A DNA stretch of 61,681 bases from Lachnospiraceae bacterium (GTDB lineage Bacteria > Bacillota > Clostridia > Lachnospirales > Lachnospiraceae), in the NCBI GenBank assembly GCA_024682075.1, contig JAIKZQ010000004.1:1-61681 (forward strand). The letters are read 5' to 3'. Made by a program: the position numbers and the translations under genes. Below the pieces are notes generated by a model. It had not been told where the DNA came from, did not search any database, and saw only the letters and a list, made by a program, of their open reading frames with translations. This document shows positions 1 to 7,806 of this stretch, one piece after another (within the stretch, counting starts at the first letter, position 1; every line of letters starts with the position of its first letter).

Positions 1-173
1 GGCCCGGGAGTCGATTCGGCGATTACTGTTATATTCATCATTTCATCATGTGTGATCCACTTTTTCTGTTCGACGCAGATGTTCTCGATAATAGAGAGCA
101 TCGCATATCCACCGCCGAAGGTAAATAAACCAATCTTGGCGAAGGTCAGGAATAGTTCGATAAGTATTGGCAT
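1..173 (-). CDS. Chromate transporter family protein, N-terminal part (runs off the left edge)
   Basis: The first 57 residues of a membrane protein of the CHR (ChrA-like) family are encoded; the rest lies outside the window. The visible part has the family's first membrane segment with an FTFGGGYAML motif, then a WITHDEM stretch and the ESTPG motif at the cut end, all typical of the half-size chromate transporters common in Clostridia. The start is the ATG at 171-173, preceded by AAAAGGA. Bacterial half-size CHR proteins usually come as adjacent pairs, so a partner may follow outside the window. Substrate specificity (chromate or another anion) cannot be read from this fragment. Confidence 0.8.
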   Translation of the reverse strand, partial: MPILIELFLTFAKIGLFTFGGGYAMLSIIENICVEQKKWITHDEMMNITVIAESTPG

Positions 174-220
174 AATCTCAAAAATCCTTTTACATATATC
201 AACAATTTGGAATAAGCGAG

Positions 221-334
221 AATAAGAGCCCCTAAGTCGCCATGTTCGACAAATCGTGAGGATCGGGGTGATGGTCACCCCGATAATAAGAGCCCCTAAT
301 CACTCGGAAGAATGCTTCCTCGCGAAGGGGCTCT
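221..334 (-). repeat. Repeat-rich tail downstream of tRNA-Pro (direct repeats plus perfect palindrome)
   Basis: A 15-bp sequence (AATAAGAGCCCCTAA on the plus strand) occurs identically at 221-235 and 285-299. Between the copies lies a perfect 10-bp inverted repeat with a 3-bp spacer at 262-284. Its arms (ATCGGGGTGA) match the acceptor-stem end of the neighbouring tRNA-Pro. A further AGGGGCTCT arm at 326-334 can pair with either repeat copy. The 289-334 hairpin is the likely tRNA terminator; the remainder looks like a collapsed duplicate of the tRNA and its terminator, which is an inference. Confidence 0.7.
289..334 (-). terminator. Probable terminator of tRNA-Pro
   Basis: Read on the minus strand, AGAGCCCCT pairs with AGGGGCTCT, enclosing a smaller GGAAG/CTTCC hairpin and followed by TTATT. 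It starts seven bases past the tRNA 3' end. The uridine tract is weak, so it may act partly as a processing structure. Confidence 0.55.
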
Positions 335-340
335 AAATAT

Positions 341-414
341 CGGGGTGACAGGATTCGAACCTGCGACCCCCTGGTCCCAAACCAGGTACTCTAGCCAAGC
401 TGAGCCACACCCCG
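341..414 (-). tRNA. tRNA-Pro (anticodon TGG)
   Basis: A 74-nt cloverleaf is encoded on the minus strand. The acceptor stem pairs CGGGGTG with CACCCCG, the D-arm contains GCTCAG...GCTAGAG, the anticodon loop TTTGGGA is closed by a CCTGG/CCAGG stem, and the T-arm carries GGTTCGAATCC. The anticodon TGG reads proline codons. CCA is not encoded, so the 3' end must be added by nucleotidyltransferase. Confidence 0.97.
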
Positions 415-469
415 ACAGCAGATAATATTATACCATTTATGGATGCCTGAAACAATAATCCGGAAATAT

Positions 470-514
470 GGGGATGGCCCGCTGTTTCAATGGTTAAACA
501 GCGGGACAGTCCCC
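470..514. repeat. Long imperfect palindrome (REP-like hairpin)
   Basis: GGGGATGGCCCGCTGTTT at 470-487 can fold back on AAACAGCGGGACAGTCCCC at 496-514 with an 8-base loop. The inner ten base pairs are perfect and the ends (GGGGA/TCCCC) also pair. It lies 11 bases past the stop codon of the GH114-like lipoprotein gene and could protect or terminate its mRNA, although no clear T-run follows on that strand. The form resembles dispersed intergenic palindromes, but no second copy is seen in this window. Confidence 0.6.
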
Positions 515-525
515 TTGTTTACGCC

Positions 526-1911
526 TCACTCCGGAATGTGGTCAAGATTCAGTGTGTCGGAAACGCAATATGCAAATTGATGGTTATAGCAGTAACCATC
601 TATATCTTTCACAAGTGATGCGTCTTCGGTATATTCAAGAAGATAGATGAATGCGCCGAGGGATGCGTATCTTTCGATATAGTCACGGAAATATTCACTG
701 TCCTCATCAGAGGCTGCCATGAAGCTGTCATCTTCCCAGTTGATCGCAGTAAATACACACTCCTGATTGATGCCGCTGATAACGTCCGACCATACGCCTC
801 CGTTTTCACAATATGCATCAAGGAAGGTATCACCGCCGTTTATGATCACTTCAAGCCCCATCGACCTGAGTCCCTCCATGATGACGCTAAGCCCCTCAAG
901 GATTTCTTCAGTGGGATAATTGTAATAAACATCGCAGTTATCTACGAAAAATCCCGAGATGCCCTTATTCTTCAGTTCCGGGGCAAGTTCATCAAGGATG
1001 AAACGCTGCCATCTTTCATCGGATACATCGACCCAGACTTCATCTTCCCAGTTTTCGTACTCACCAAGGGCAAGATCCGAATATTCATCATAATAATCCC
1101 TGAATTCTTCAACCGATCCGACATTGATGTAACTTAAAACGTCATGACCGTACTGCCACTGATATTCACGGATCTCATCCTCATCGAAATACTGCGCATC
1201 GATCACTATCGCATCAAAGTAGCTCAGGGCACTCAGTTCACCGTCATAGCCTATGAATACACCATATTTGTAATATTTTCCGAGATCCCTGATATAATTT
1301 TCCTCATCCTGCCATATCTTCTTGAAGATCTCGCAATATTCAAGAAATTCCTCGGGAAGGTTTTCGTATACCACTCTTCTCATCTGGTTAAAGTCACGAT
1401 TATGGGGGCAGAATCCTCCGCATCTCTTATATACGTCACCTTGTTTATCATAGATGATCAGATAGGAGCATCCTCCATCCATTGTTGTTGCGGGATCGGC
1501 TTCCTCGGGATCGAGGTTAAAGAGGTGCTTAAGATCGATTGCCGAAAAAACAGCATCTTTCTGAGCCTCAGTCATTTCAAAAAGCCGGACATCAGTATAT
1601 GTCCCCGGACCGAATGTAGTATGGTCAAATTCAGCTTCCAGCATCCCGTCATATCTGACCTTCACTATCACAGTGGGAGCAAACTCAAGGAAATCACCCG
1701 TAAAATAATCCATTCCGACTAGATATTCATCACTGAGCTTGTTTTCATCATATTTTATATTTTCCGTCTGCACCTGAGAATTCTGCCTTCCGGAATTCTG
1801 GCTTCCGGAACCGGCATTACCCGAAGCACTTCCTTCCGTATCCGGGCCGCACCCCGAAACTGCAGATATCATGAAGACTGTGAGCATTATGTAAACGATC
1901 AGTTTTTTCAT
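526..1911 (-). CDS. GH114-like TIM-barrel lipoprotein
   Basis: A 461-residue predicted lipoprotein with a signal peptide ending in VSGC (lipid cysteine near residue 21) and a Ser/Asn/Gly-rich linker to about residue 50. Residues 55-200 form a domain I do not recognise. Residues from about 205 match the glycoside hydrolase 114 / TM1410-type barrel: YINVGSVEEFRDYY, then WVDVSDERW, then GISGFFVDNCDVYY, which carries the family's paired aspartates. Family members include endo-alpha-1,4-polygalactosaminidases, so a role at the cell surface on an amino-sugar polymer (exopolysaccharide or wall glycan) is plausible but unproven. The ATG at 1911 follows GAGGATGATAAA. It lies downstream of the phosphoesterase gene but beyond its terminator. 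Confidence 0.78.
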   Translation of the reverse strand: MKKLIVYIMLTVFMISAVSGCGPDTEGSASGNAGSGSQNSGRQNSQVQTENIKYDENKLSDEYLVGMDYFTGDFLEFAPTVIVKVRYDGMLEAEFDHTTFGPGTYTDVRLFEMTEAQKDAVFSAIDLKHLFNLDPEEADPATTMDGGCSYLIIYDKQGDVYKRCGGFCPHNRDFNQMRRVVYENLPEEFLEYCEIFKKIWQDEENYIRDLGKYYKYGVFIGYDGELSALSYFDAIVIDAQYFDEDEIREYQWQYGHDVLSYINVGSVEEFRDYYDEYSDLALGEYENWEDEVWVDVSDERWQRFILDELAPELKNKGISGFFVDNCDVYYNYPTEEILEGLSVIMEGLRSMGLEVIINGGDTFLDAYCENGGVWSDVISGINQECVFTAINWEDDSFMAASDEDSEYFRDYIERYASLGAFIYLLEYTEDASLVKDIDGYCYNHQFAYCVSDTLNLDHIPE

Positions 1912-1935
1912 TTTATCATCCTCATAAATACAACA

Positions 1936-1967
1936 AAAAACCGCCCTACATCAGTATAGACGGTTTT
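1936..1967 (-). terminator. Intrinsic terminator after the phosphoesterase gene
   Basis: On the minus strand AAAACCG...CGGTTTTTTG forms a hairpin ending in a six-T run, 13 bases after the phosphoesterase stop codon. It separates that operon from the lipoprotein gene, which begins 24 bases further on. Confidence 0.75.
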
Positions 1968-1980
1968 ATATCTCCATAGG

Positions 1981-2475
1981 TCACCATCCCGCATCAAGGT
2001 ATGCTACCGTGAAATGATCCTGACCTTTGTCATCCACTTCCCAAATAATGTAGCTGGGCTTTCTGCCTTCCTGTCTGGGATATGAAAGCGAACCGGGATT
2101 TACGCAGAAGCACTCGGTACCATAGGATACTTCGGGTCTGTGTGTATGCCCGAAAAACACAATGTTACAATCCCTGGCAACGCCTTCCTGCCTTAGATAT
2201 TCAATGGAAACCGATACCCTGTAATAATGTCCGTGCGTGATCAGGATCTTTCTCCCGAATATATTTTCCTCTATTTCTCTCGGAAGCGCGCTGAAGTAAT
2301 CATTGTTGCCGGCAACCATGTAAAGAGGGCACCCTACGCTTTCCCTTATGTCCTCTTCTCCATCCTCCACGTCACCGCAATGAATGATGCACATCGCATC
2401 GGGGTGGAGTTTTAACACTTTATGCAGATTTTCATTATGTCCGTGAGTATCACTCACAACGATCGCTTTTTTCAA
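1981..2475 (-). CDS. Metallophosphoesterase, YfcE/MJ0936 type
   Basis: A 164-residue cytoplasmic phosphodiesterase of the YfcE/MJ0936 calcineurin-like group, a usual length for this family. The metal-binding motifs appear in order: SDTHGH near the N-terminus, HCGDVEDGE, AGNND, THGH and GHTHRPEV. The start codon overlaps the stop of the upstream rdgB-like gene in an ATGA arrangement, so the two are translationally coupled. The natural substrate is unknown; family enzymes act on model phosphodiesters with a dinuclear metal centre. Confidence 0.9.
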   Translation of the reverse strand: MKKAIVVSDTHGHNENLHKVLKLHPDAMCIIHCGDVEDGEEDIRESVGCPLYMVAGNNDYFSALPREIEENIFGRKILITHGHYYRVSVSIEYLRQEGVARDCNIVFFGHTHRPEVSYGTECFCVNPGSLSYPRQEGRKPSYIIWEVDDKGQDHFTVAYLDAGW

Positions 2476-3062
2476 TCAAACAACTCCGATCTCATTTTTC
2501 TGAGTGCTTTGCCTCTGTGGGATATTTTATTCTTCTCCAGCTCGGGGATCTCAGCCGTCGTGCATCCAAGTTCGGGAACATAGAAGATCGGGTCGTATCC
2601 GAATCCGTGCTCTCCTTTTTCTTCATACCCGATCCTGCCTTCAACTGTTTCCCTGACACATTTCTCGGTTCCGTCGGGAAGGACTGCTGCGATCGCACAT
2701 ACGAACCTTGCGGTTCTCTTTTCATCGGGAACTCCTTCAAGACGTTCGATGATATTATTATTCTTCACGGAATAAGGGGTATCTTCTCCGAGGTATCTTG
2801 CCGAATAGATCCCGGGTTCTCCACCGAGTGCATCTACCTCGAGGCCCGAATCGTCAGCTAAAACTATTGCCTCGGGAAGTAGTGCGTGAACGGCTCTTGC
2901 CTTTATCATTGCATTTTCCTCAAAGGTGCGTCCGTCTTCAACTATATCGGGATCCACACCGGCTTCCTTCATGGACATGATCTCATATCCGGACCCGTCC
3001 ATGATCTCGCGTATCTCACGCATTTTTCCCATATTGCCCGTGGCAAAGATCAATCTTTTCAT
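2472..3062 (-). CDS. rdgB: RdgB/HAM1 family XTP/dITP pyrophosphatase
   Basis: A 196-residue nucleotide-pool cleaning enzyme that hydrolyses XTP, ITP and dITP to monophosphates so that deaminated purines are not incorporated. Family signatures are all present: ATGNMGKMREI at the N-terminus (phosphate binding), ADDSGLEVDALGGEPGIYSARY in the middle, GYDPIFY, and SHRGKAL near the C-terminus. Length matches RdgB. It overlaps the amidase-like gene upstream and the phosphoesterase downstream by four bases each, forming a tight operon. Confidence 0.95.
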   Translation of the reverse strand: MKRLIFATGNMGKMREIREIMDGSGYEIMSMKEAGVDPDIVEDGRTFEENAMIKARAVHALLPEAIVLADDSGLEVDALGGEPGIYSARYLGEDTPYSVKNNNIIERLEGVPDEKRTARFVCAIAAVLPDGTEKCVRETVEGRIGYEEKGEHGFGYDPIFYVPELGCTTAEIPELEKNKISHRGKALRKMRSELFD

Positions 3063-4159
3063 TCTTTCATTTCTCCCATCATATTAAAGCTTTCGGTCAC
3101 TGCAAGATACAGGCCTTCGGAAAGTCTGTCCCTGTAGGAATCATCCACCAACAGACCGCACTCATCAGTATCATCTGCATTTCCAAGCGTGATATATGTC
3201 GCAGGGGCACTGATTTCATAGAGAACGCTGCCCTCAGGAGCTTCGAATATTCCGATTGCCCTGTCGGATGCGCTGATCGTGACATTCCTGAGGCAGGCTT
3301 CGCTCAGTTCTATGCTTCCGAACCCCGGAATATAGTAAAGCGGATCATACCATGCCCTGATGCCGTGATGTCCCTCTCCGTCTTCGGACACACCTAAACG
3401 GATATAAATGTCGGCACCGGTCTCTTCCATGAGTTCGGGAACGGATACCCTGTCTTCCGCAGAAAGTCCGGGGTCTGTCATATAGACTCTTATGCCTTCC
3501 TCATAAAGAAGTGCCGAGCACCTTGCAGCCACATCCGCTGCCACGCCTGCTGCCTTTTCACACTCTTCGGGGTCAATGATGACGATATGCTCATACACGG
3601 ACGACGGATCAACAGCTTCCATGGTGACAGTACTGCCTTCCATGGTAAGTGAATACTCATATATCATCGACATGTCAAATATGAGCAGGACACCCGATCT
3701 GTCATACACTACGCCGATCCCTTCAACAAGAGCTCCGTCTCCCGAAATGCGTCCCGCATCTATCGGCACGCCGGAAGATGAAACGGATCCGTAATATGAA
3801 TCGCTCTCCGTCCTTATGTGGACCAGGAATTTGCGTTCATTGTACATATTCTCGGTAACAATGTCGGAAGCCTGCACATCATCCGGAACCGAAAAAATGA
3901 CCATCCCTGCCGGGGCAGAATCCCCGGGTGTCAGCGGTATCATCTCCGACATGTCGAAAATGTCCTCATCGCTGACATTGGCATTGGTAATGACCACCGG
4001 CTTGGTAAAAGAATAAGCAAGGCAGACTGCCATGCACAGAACCAGCAAAACAGTCCAGATGATGCAGGTATAGATCCTGCGCGGCATCGCAGCATAACCT
4101 TCTTCAAGCTGCGGATCTGTGTACTTTACCAAAGGGATGTTCCCTGTACCCGGAGTCAT
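3059..4159 (-). CDS. Membrane-anchored amidase_3-like protein with degenerate active site
   Basis: A 366-residue protein with one N-terminal membrane segment (about residues 28-50) and a large extracellular part. The C-terminal 180 residues follow the fold of N-acetylmuramoyl-L-alanine amidase (Amidase_3): the strand IVIIDPEECEKAAG sits where DPGHGG is expected, IRLGVSE where the SIHAN motif is expected, and PATYITLGN where PAVLVE-GF is expected. The two zinc histidines and the catalytic glutamate of the family are therefore missing at the positions I can align. It is probably a non-enzymatic peptidoglycan-binding or regulatory homologue. It sits between a THUMP methyltransferase gene and rdgB, overlapping the latter. 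Confidence 0.7.
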   Translation of the reverse strand: MTPGTGNIPLVKYTDPQLEEGYAAMPRRIYTCIIWTVLLVLCMAVCLAYSFTKPVVITNANVSDEDIFDMSEMIPLTPGDSAPAGMVIFSVPDDVQASDIVTENMYNERKFLVHIRTESDSYYGSVSSSGVPIDAGRISGDGALVEGIGVVYDRSGVLLIFDMSMIYEYSLTMEGSTVTMEAVDPSSVYEHIVIIDPEECEKAAGVAADVAARCSALLYEEGIRVYMTDPGLSAEDRVSVPELMEETGADIYIRLGVSEDGEGHHGIRAWYDPLYYIPGFGSIELSEACLRNVTISASDRAIGIFEAPEGSVLYEISAPATYITLGNADDTDECGLLVDDSYRDRLSEGLYLAVTESFNMMGEMKE

Positions 4160-5293
4160 TTACGTGTTCTTCCTTGAAGGTGGCTTGGGCCCCCTGAATT
4201 CGTAATAGTAAGTCTTCATCATTCCGTTATAGATCTTGCGGTTCTTGTCAGCCTTTTTTCCGATGCCGTTTTCCACCTTTTCATACGAACTGATGACATA
4301 AAGGCTCCAGCTGTCCAGCCCCTTAAACCTGTCTCCGAGATTCCTGTAAAGATCACCTACGGCTTCCCTGTCCATGAGTCTCTCGCCGTAAGGCGGATTG
4401 GTTATGATAAATCCGTATTTCTTCGGATGAGACAGTGCCGCTACATCCCTGACCTGGAAATGGATCATCTTTTCAACACCGGCATCAGCGGCATTTTTCC
4501 TTGAGATCCTTATCATCTCTTCGTCCAGGTCATAGCCCTGGATATCGGTATCTTTCACTTCCGTCACGGAATCTTTAGCCTCTTCAAATGCATCCTTCCA
4601 TACCTGAGAAGGGATAACATGCTGCCAGGCCTGCGCCGAGAATGTCCTGTTCATTCCGGGAGCGATGTTTGCTGCCATCATTGCCGCTTCTATCGGAATG
4701 GTCCCGCTTCCGCAGAAAGGATCCACAAGAATGCGGTCCCCTCTCCAGGGCGTGAGCATAATAAGACCCGCAGCCAGATTCTCGGCGATCGGAGCTTTGG
4801 CGGCAAGTTTTCTGTAGCCTCTTTTATGGAGGGATTCACCTGTGGTATCAAGGCCTATCGTGACCTCATCCTTCATTATGAAGACCCTGAACGGAAATGA
4901 TTCTCCGTCCTCGGGAAACCACTCCGTGTGATAAACACCCTTCAGTTCCTCGACCATCGCCTTTTTGACAATGGACTGAATGTCTGAAGGAGAGAAAAGC
5001 GCTGATTTAACGCTGGATGCTTTTGCGACCCAGAACTTTCCGTTTTCGGGAATGAATTCCTCCCACCTGACAGCCTTGGTTCCCTCAAACAGTTCATCAA
5101 ATGTACGGGCCGTAAAAGAGGCTGCCTTGATAAGCAGCCTTTCTGCCGTACGTGAACATATGTTGACTCTTGCTACAGCTTCAGCATCGCCTTCAAAAGT
5201 CACTCTTCCGTCCGCGACGCTCGTCACATCGTATCCCAAGTCCGTTATTTCTCTTTTAAGTACCGACTCCATGCCGAAGTGACAGGGAGCCAT
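4160..5293 (-). CDS. THUMP-domain class I RNA methyltransferase (RlmL/YpsC family)
   Basis: A protein of about 377 residues: N-terminal ferredoxin-like/THUMP region (1-150), then a Rossmann SAM-dependent methyltransferase with DPFCGSGTIPIEAA (SAM loop) and NPPYGERL (catalytic NPPY motif of N2-guanine methyltransferases). Family members modify 23S rRNA. The C-terminus ends KPPSRKNT. The first ATG is at 5291-5293, but the reading frame stays open upstream and the extra residues (NRIFEI) fit the usual family N-terminus. An ATT codon at 5312-5314, eight bases after AGAGG, may be the true start. The next gene begins directly after the stop codon. Confidence 0.92.
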   Translation of the reverse strand: MAPCHFGMESVLKREITDLGYDVTSVADGRVTFEGDAEAVARVNICSRTAERLLIKAASFTARTFDELFEGTKAVRWEEFIPENGKFWVAKASSVKSALFSPSDIQSIVKKAMVEELKGVYHTEWFPEDGESFPFRVFIMKDEVTIGLDTTGESLHKRGYRKLAAKAPIAENLAAGLIMLTPWRGDRILVDPFCGSGTIPIEAAMMAANIAPGMNRTFSAQAWQHVIPSQVWKDAFEEAKDSVTEVKDTDIQGYDLDEEMIRISRKNAADAGVEKMIHFQVRDVAALSHPKKYGFIITNPPYGERLMDREAVGDLYRNLGDRFKGLDSWSLYVISSYEKVENGIGKKADKNRKIYNGMMKTYYYEFRGPKPPSRKNT

Positions 5294-5340
5294 TATCTCA
5301 AATATCCTGTTAATGACCGTTTCCTCTTCTTTTTTATTGA

Positions 5341-7734
5341 TCAGTTAAATAGCGATCTGTCGGTGAGCATCATCTGGGTCTTGCAAGGATTGTTCATTAT
5401 GTCCCTGAAGTCTTCTTCCGGCATCGGACGGTAGAAATAGTATCCCTGGATCATGTCGCATCCCGCATCGGACAAAAACGCAAGCTGCTGCTCTGTCTCC
5501 ACGCCTTCCGCGATGACATCCGATCCGAATGCATGCGCCATGCTGATGGTGGACCTGATGATCGTCTCCGCCTTCGAGCTCTGACCGATCTTACGTATAA
5601 ATCCTATGTCAAGCTTGATGGTATCAAATTCATAACTCTCAAGAGTCGAGAGCGATGACATTCCGCTTCCATAATCATCAAGGAGGATCTTGACCTTCTT
5701 CTCTTTCATCTTGCTGAGGAAATCAAGCGCGTTCCTCTCAAGGTTGGCATAAGCTGATTCGGTTATCTCGATCTTGGCCGCCCCGGCAGGAAATCTTTCA
5801 TCGCAGAGCATTTCACCGATCCTGTCCAAAAGCGTCGGATCATAGAAATCGATCCTGGACAGATTAATGGAGACGGGAACGATAGCCTGCCCCTCCTGTG
5901 CACTCTGCCTCAGCATGCCGAAAACCGTTTCGGCCATGTACAGATCCACCCTGGAGACTTTGCCCGACGCTTCAAGTGCAGGGATGAACAGGCCGGGCGA
6001 GACCATGCCCAGGTCGTGATGTCTCCATCTGATAAGCGACTCCGCAGAAACAACCTTATGGGTAAATGTGTCGACTATCGGCTGATAAAATGCCACCAGT
6101 TCCTTCTCTCTGAGTGCTTCACTCAAGTCAGAGATAAGGAGCATCTGGTTGACATAATCAGAACGCATCCTGTCCGTGTATTCGGAATACATGGCCGTGT
6201 CGGAGTCCGAGATATTGGACTCGGCCAGCTTGGCCCTGTCTATCATGATGCCGACGGACACCCCGGAATCGGTTATGTGATATATTCCGCAGGTCACATT
6301 AAAATCGTACTGTTTATAAGTGCTCTTATAAGTCATCTGGGTGAGCTCCCGCATCCTGCTCGTCTTAAGGAACTCGTTTTTAACTATTGCCACAAAATGA
6401 TCGCTTTCAAGCCTTCCGATCAGAAGAGGGGCAAATACTTCCTTTATCTTGTCCCTGACCATGAAAATGACCATGTCACCGCTCTCTTCGCCAAAGAGAT
6501 CGTTAATGGTCTTAAATCCCTGTATGTTTGTGTATATAAGGGAATACCCTATGCTCAGATCCAGGGATCTGATACAATTCTCGGCATCTCTGAGGAACCC
6601 CGTCCTGGACAGTATATCCGTCATCCAGTCGCGGTCGATCATCTCGGTAATATCCTGGATTATGCAGATTCCCATGGAATAGTCATACTCAAGAGGCCTT
6701 ATCCTTATGTCCATGGCACGCCTGATGCCGCCTTTTTCGGAATGTACGGTACGTGAAAATGATCCAAGCGACCTGACTTCCTCATCTATCAGATCCGGAT
6801 TCATGTGAGCTATAAGAGTCTCCCTCTCATTCTCCACAACAAGCTTTGAAGCGAACTCCTGAATGAAGTTTTGGATGTTTCCGCACTTTGTGACACTAAC
6901 GTCATATTTATTCAAAAAATCACTGGTGTATTTTGTGAAAGTCTTGCCGGTAGTGGGTTCTACCTCAAACACACAAACATAACCGCCTGTCATAACGGCA
7001 TTCCAGTCATTTTCACTGATATGCGTGTCAATTTGACCTAAAGTGCCGTTTTCAAGCACCTCTCCACGCCCATGAAATTTTATGACGTCACTGTCAATAA
7101 TAAAATAACTACCGTCTTCAATCATATAGAACTTCCTGCCCAGGCTGTCGGGCAGAATGACGTCATATATGAGGTCCTTGCCGTCAACGGAAAGCTCTTT
7201 GACATAAGAGTAGTGCGGGATTATTGATATGTCAGTCAGTCCCAGTCCGTCGGTAAATCGGACAAAATCAGGATCATCCGCTTCACCGGGATTCTCCGGG
7301 AACATATAGACATTTTCAGCGCAGTTAACGCTGCCCGCGCTGAGGGATATAACCAGCCCGGGGAAACCTGTCAGAAGATTCTTTAAACCGATTTTCTTGA
7401 AAAACTCGTTTTGGGTAGGTGCGTGACCGCCGCATAAGATGACGACATCGGAATTTCTGACCAGATCAAAGGCCATTGAGGAATTCCTGCCATCCAGGAC
7501 ATTAACATCCCTGACATCCAGCCCTGCCATGCGAAAGGCAGCTTCCATTCTCCCGGCTGTTATGTCATTGGTCTTTTCATCCTCAGGATCAGCGGCAACG
7601 ACAAGAAGACCGGAATTTTCCATCCAGTACTTCTTAAGATTATCCATGAAACCGTAATCACTTAAAATATGAACCGGTCCGGGATCATTTATGTCTCTGT
7701 ATTCCACGAAGGAACTGGTCAAAAATAATACCAC
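5341..7734 (-). CDS. Peptidase S51-like / degenerate GGDEF / EAL fusion protein (c-di-GMP phosphodiesterase)
   Basis: A 797-residue soluble signalling protein. Residues about 30-190 resemble peptidase family S51 (alpha-aspartyl dipeptidase/cyanophycinase): VVILCGGHAPTQ is followed by LSAGSVNCA with the nucleophile-type serine, then IIPHY. A linker and PAS-like stretch follow (about 260-390). The GGDEF domain is degenerate, with RLESDHF in place of GGDEF. The EAL domain (about 545-790) keeps its catalytic residues: AESLIRW, NLS, ITES, DDYGSG, KLD, AEGVET and QGYYF. It should hydrolyse c-di-GMP, with the S51 part as an input or substrate-sensing module. The GTG start at 7734 follows GAGGGTG. 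No signal peptide or membrane segment is seen. Confidence 0.88.
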   Translation of the reverse strand: MVLFLTSSFVEYRDINDPGPVHILSDYGFMDNLKKYWMENSGLLVVAADPEDEKTNDITAGRMEAAFRMAGLDVRDVNVLDGRNSSMAFDLVRNSDVVILCGGHAPTQNEFFKKIGLKNLLTGFPGLVISLSAGSVNCAENVYMFPENPGEADDPDFVRFTDGLGLTDISIIPHYSYVKELSVDGKDLIYDVILPDSLGRKFYMIEDGSYFIIDSDVIKFHGRGEVLENGTLGQIDTHISENDWNAVMTGGYVCVFEVEPTTGKTFTKYTSDFLNKYDVSVTKCGNIQNFIQEFASKLVVENERETLIAHMNPDLIDEEVRSLGSFSRTVHSEKGGIRRAMDIRIRPLEYDYSMGICIIQDITEMIDRDWMTDILSRTGFLRDAENCIRSLDLSIGYSLIYTNIQGFKTINDLFGEESGDMVIFMVRDKIKEVFAPLLIGRLESDHFVAIVKNEFLKTSRMRELTQMTYKSTYKQYDFNVTCGIYHITDSGVSVGIMIDRAKLAESNISDSDTAMYSEYTDRMRSDYVNQMLLISDLSEALREKELVAFYQPIVDTFTHKVVSAESLIRWRHHDLGMVSPGLFIPALEASGKVSRVDLYMAETVFGMLRQSAQEGQAIVPVSINLSRIDFYDPTLLDRIGEMLCDERFPAGAAKIEITESAYANLERNALDFLSKMKEKKVKILLDDYGSGMSSLSTLESYEFDTIKLDIGFIRKIGQSSKAETIIRSTISMAHAFGSDVIAEGVETEQQLAFLSDAGCDMIQGYYFYRPMPEEDFRDIMNNPCKTQMMLTDRSLFN

Positions 7735-7806
7735 GACACACCCTCACATGCATCAAAAAAGGCATAGATATATATAATTTATTTTATCACGAAACCACCC
7801 GGAAAA

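Noticed and set aside
1..526. Mobile element integrated at tRNA-Pro
   Set aside because: Repeats next to the tRNA suggested it, but there is no integrase, excisionase or phage gene in the window, so only repeats are reported.
6016..6756. Open frame of 246 codons on the plus strand inside the S51-EAL gene
   Set aside because: It lies entirely opposite a gene with clear domains and has no recognisable motif or ribosome-binding site.
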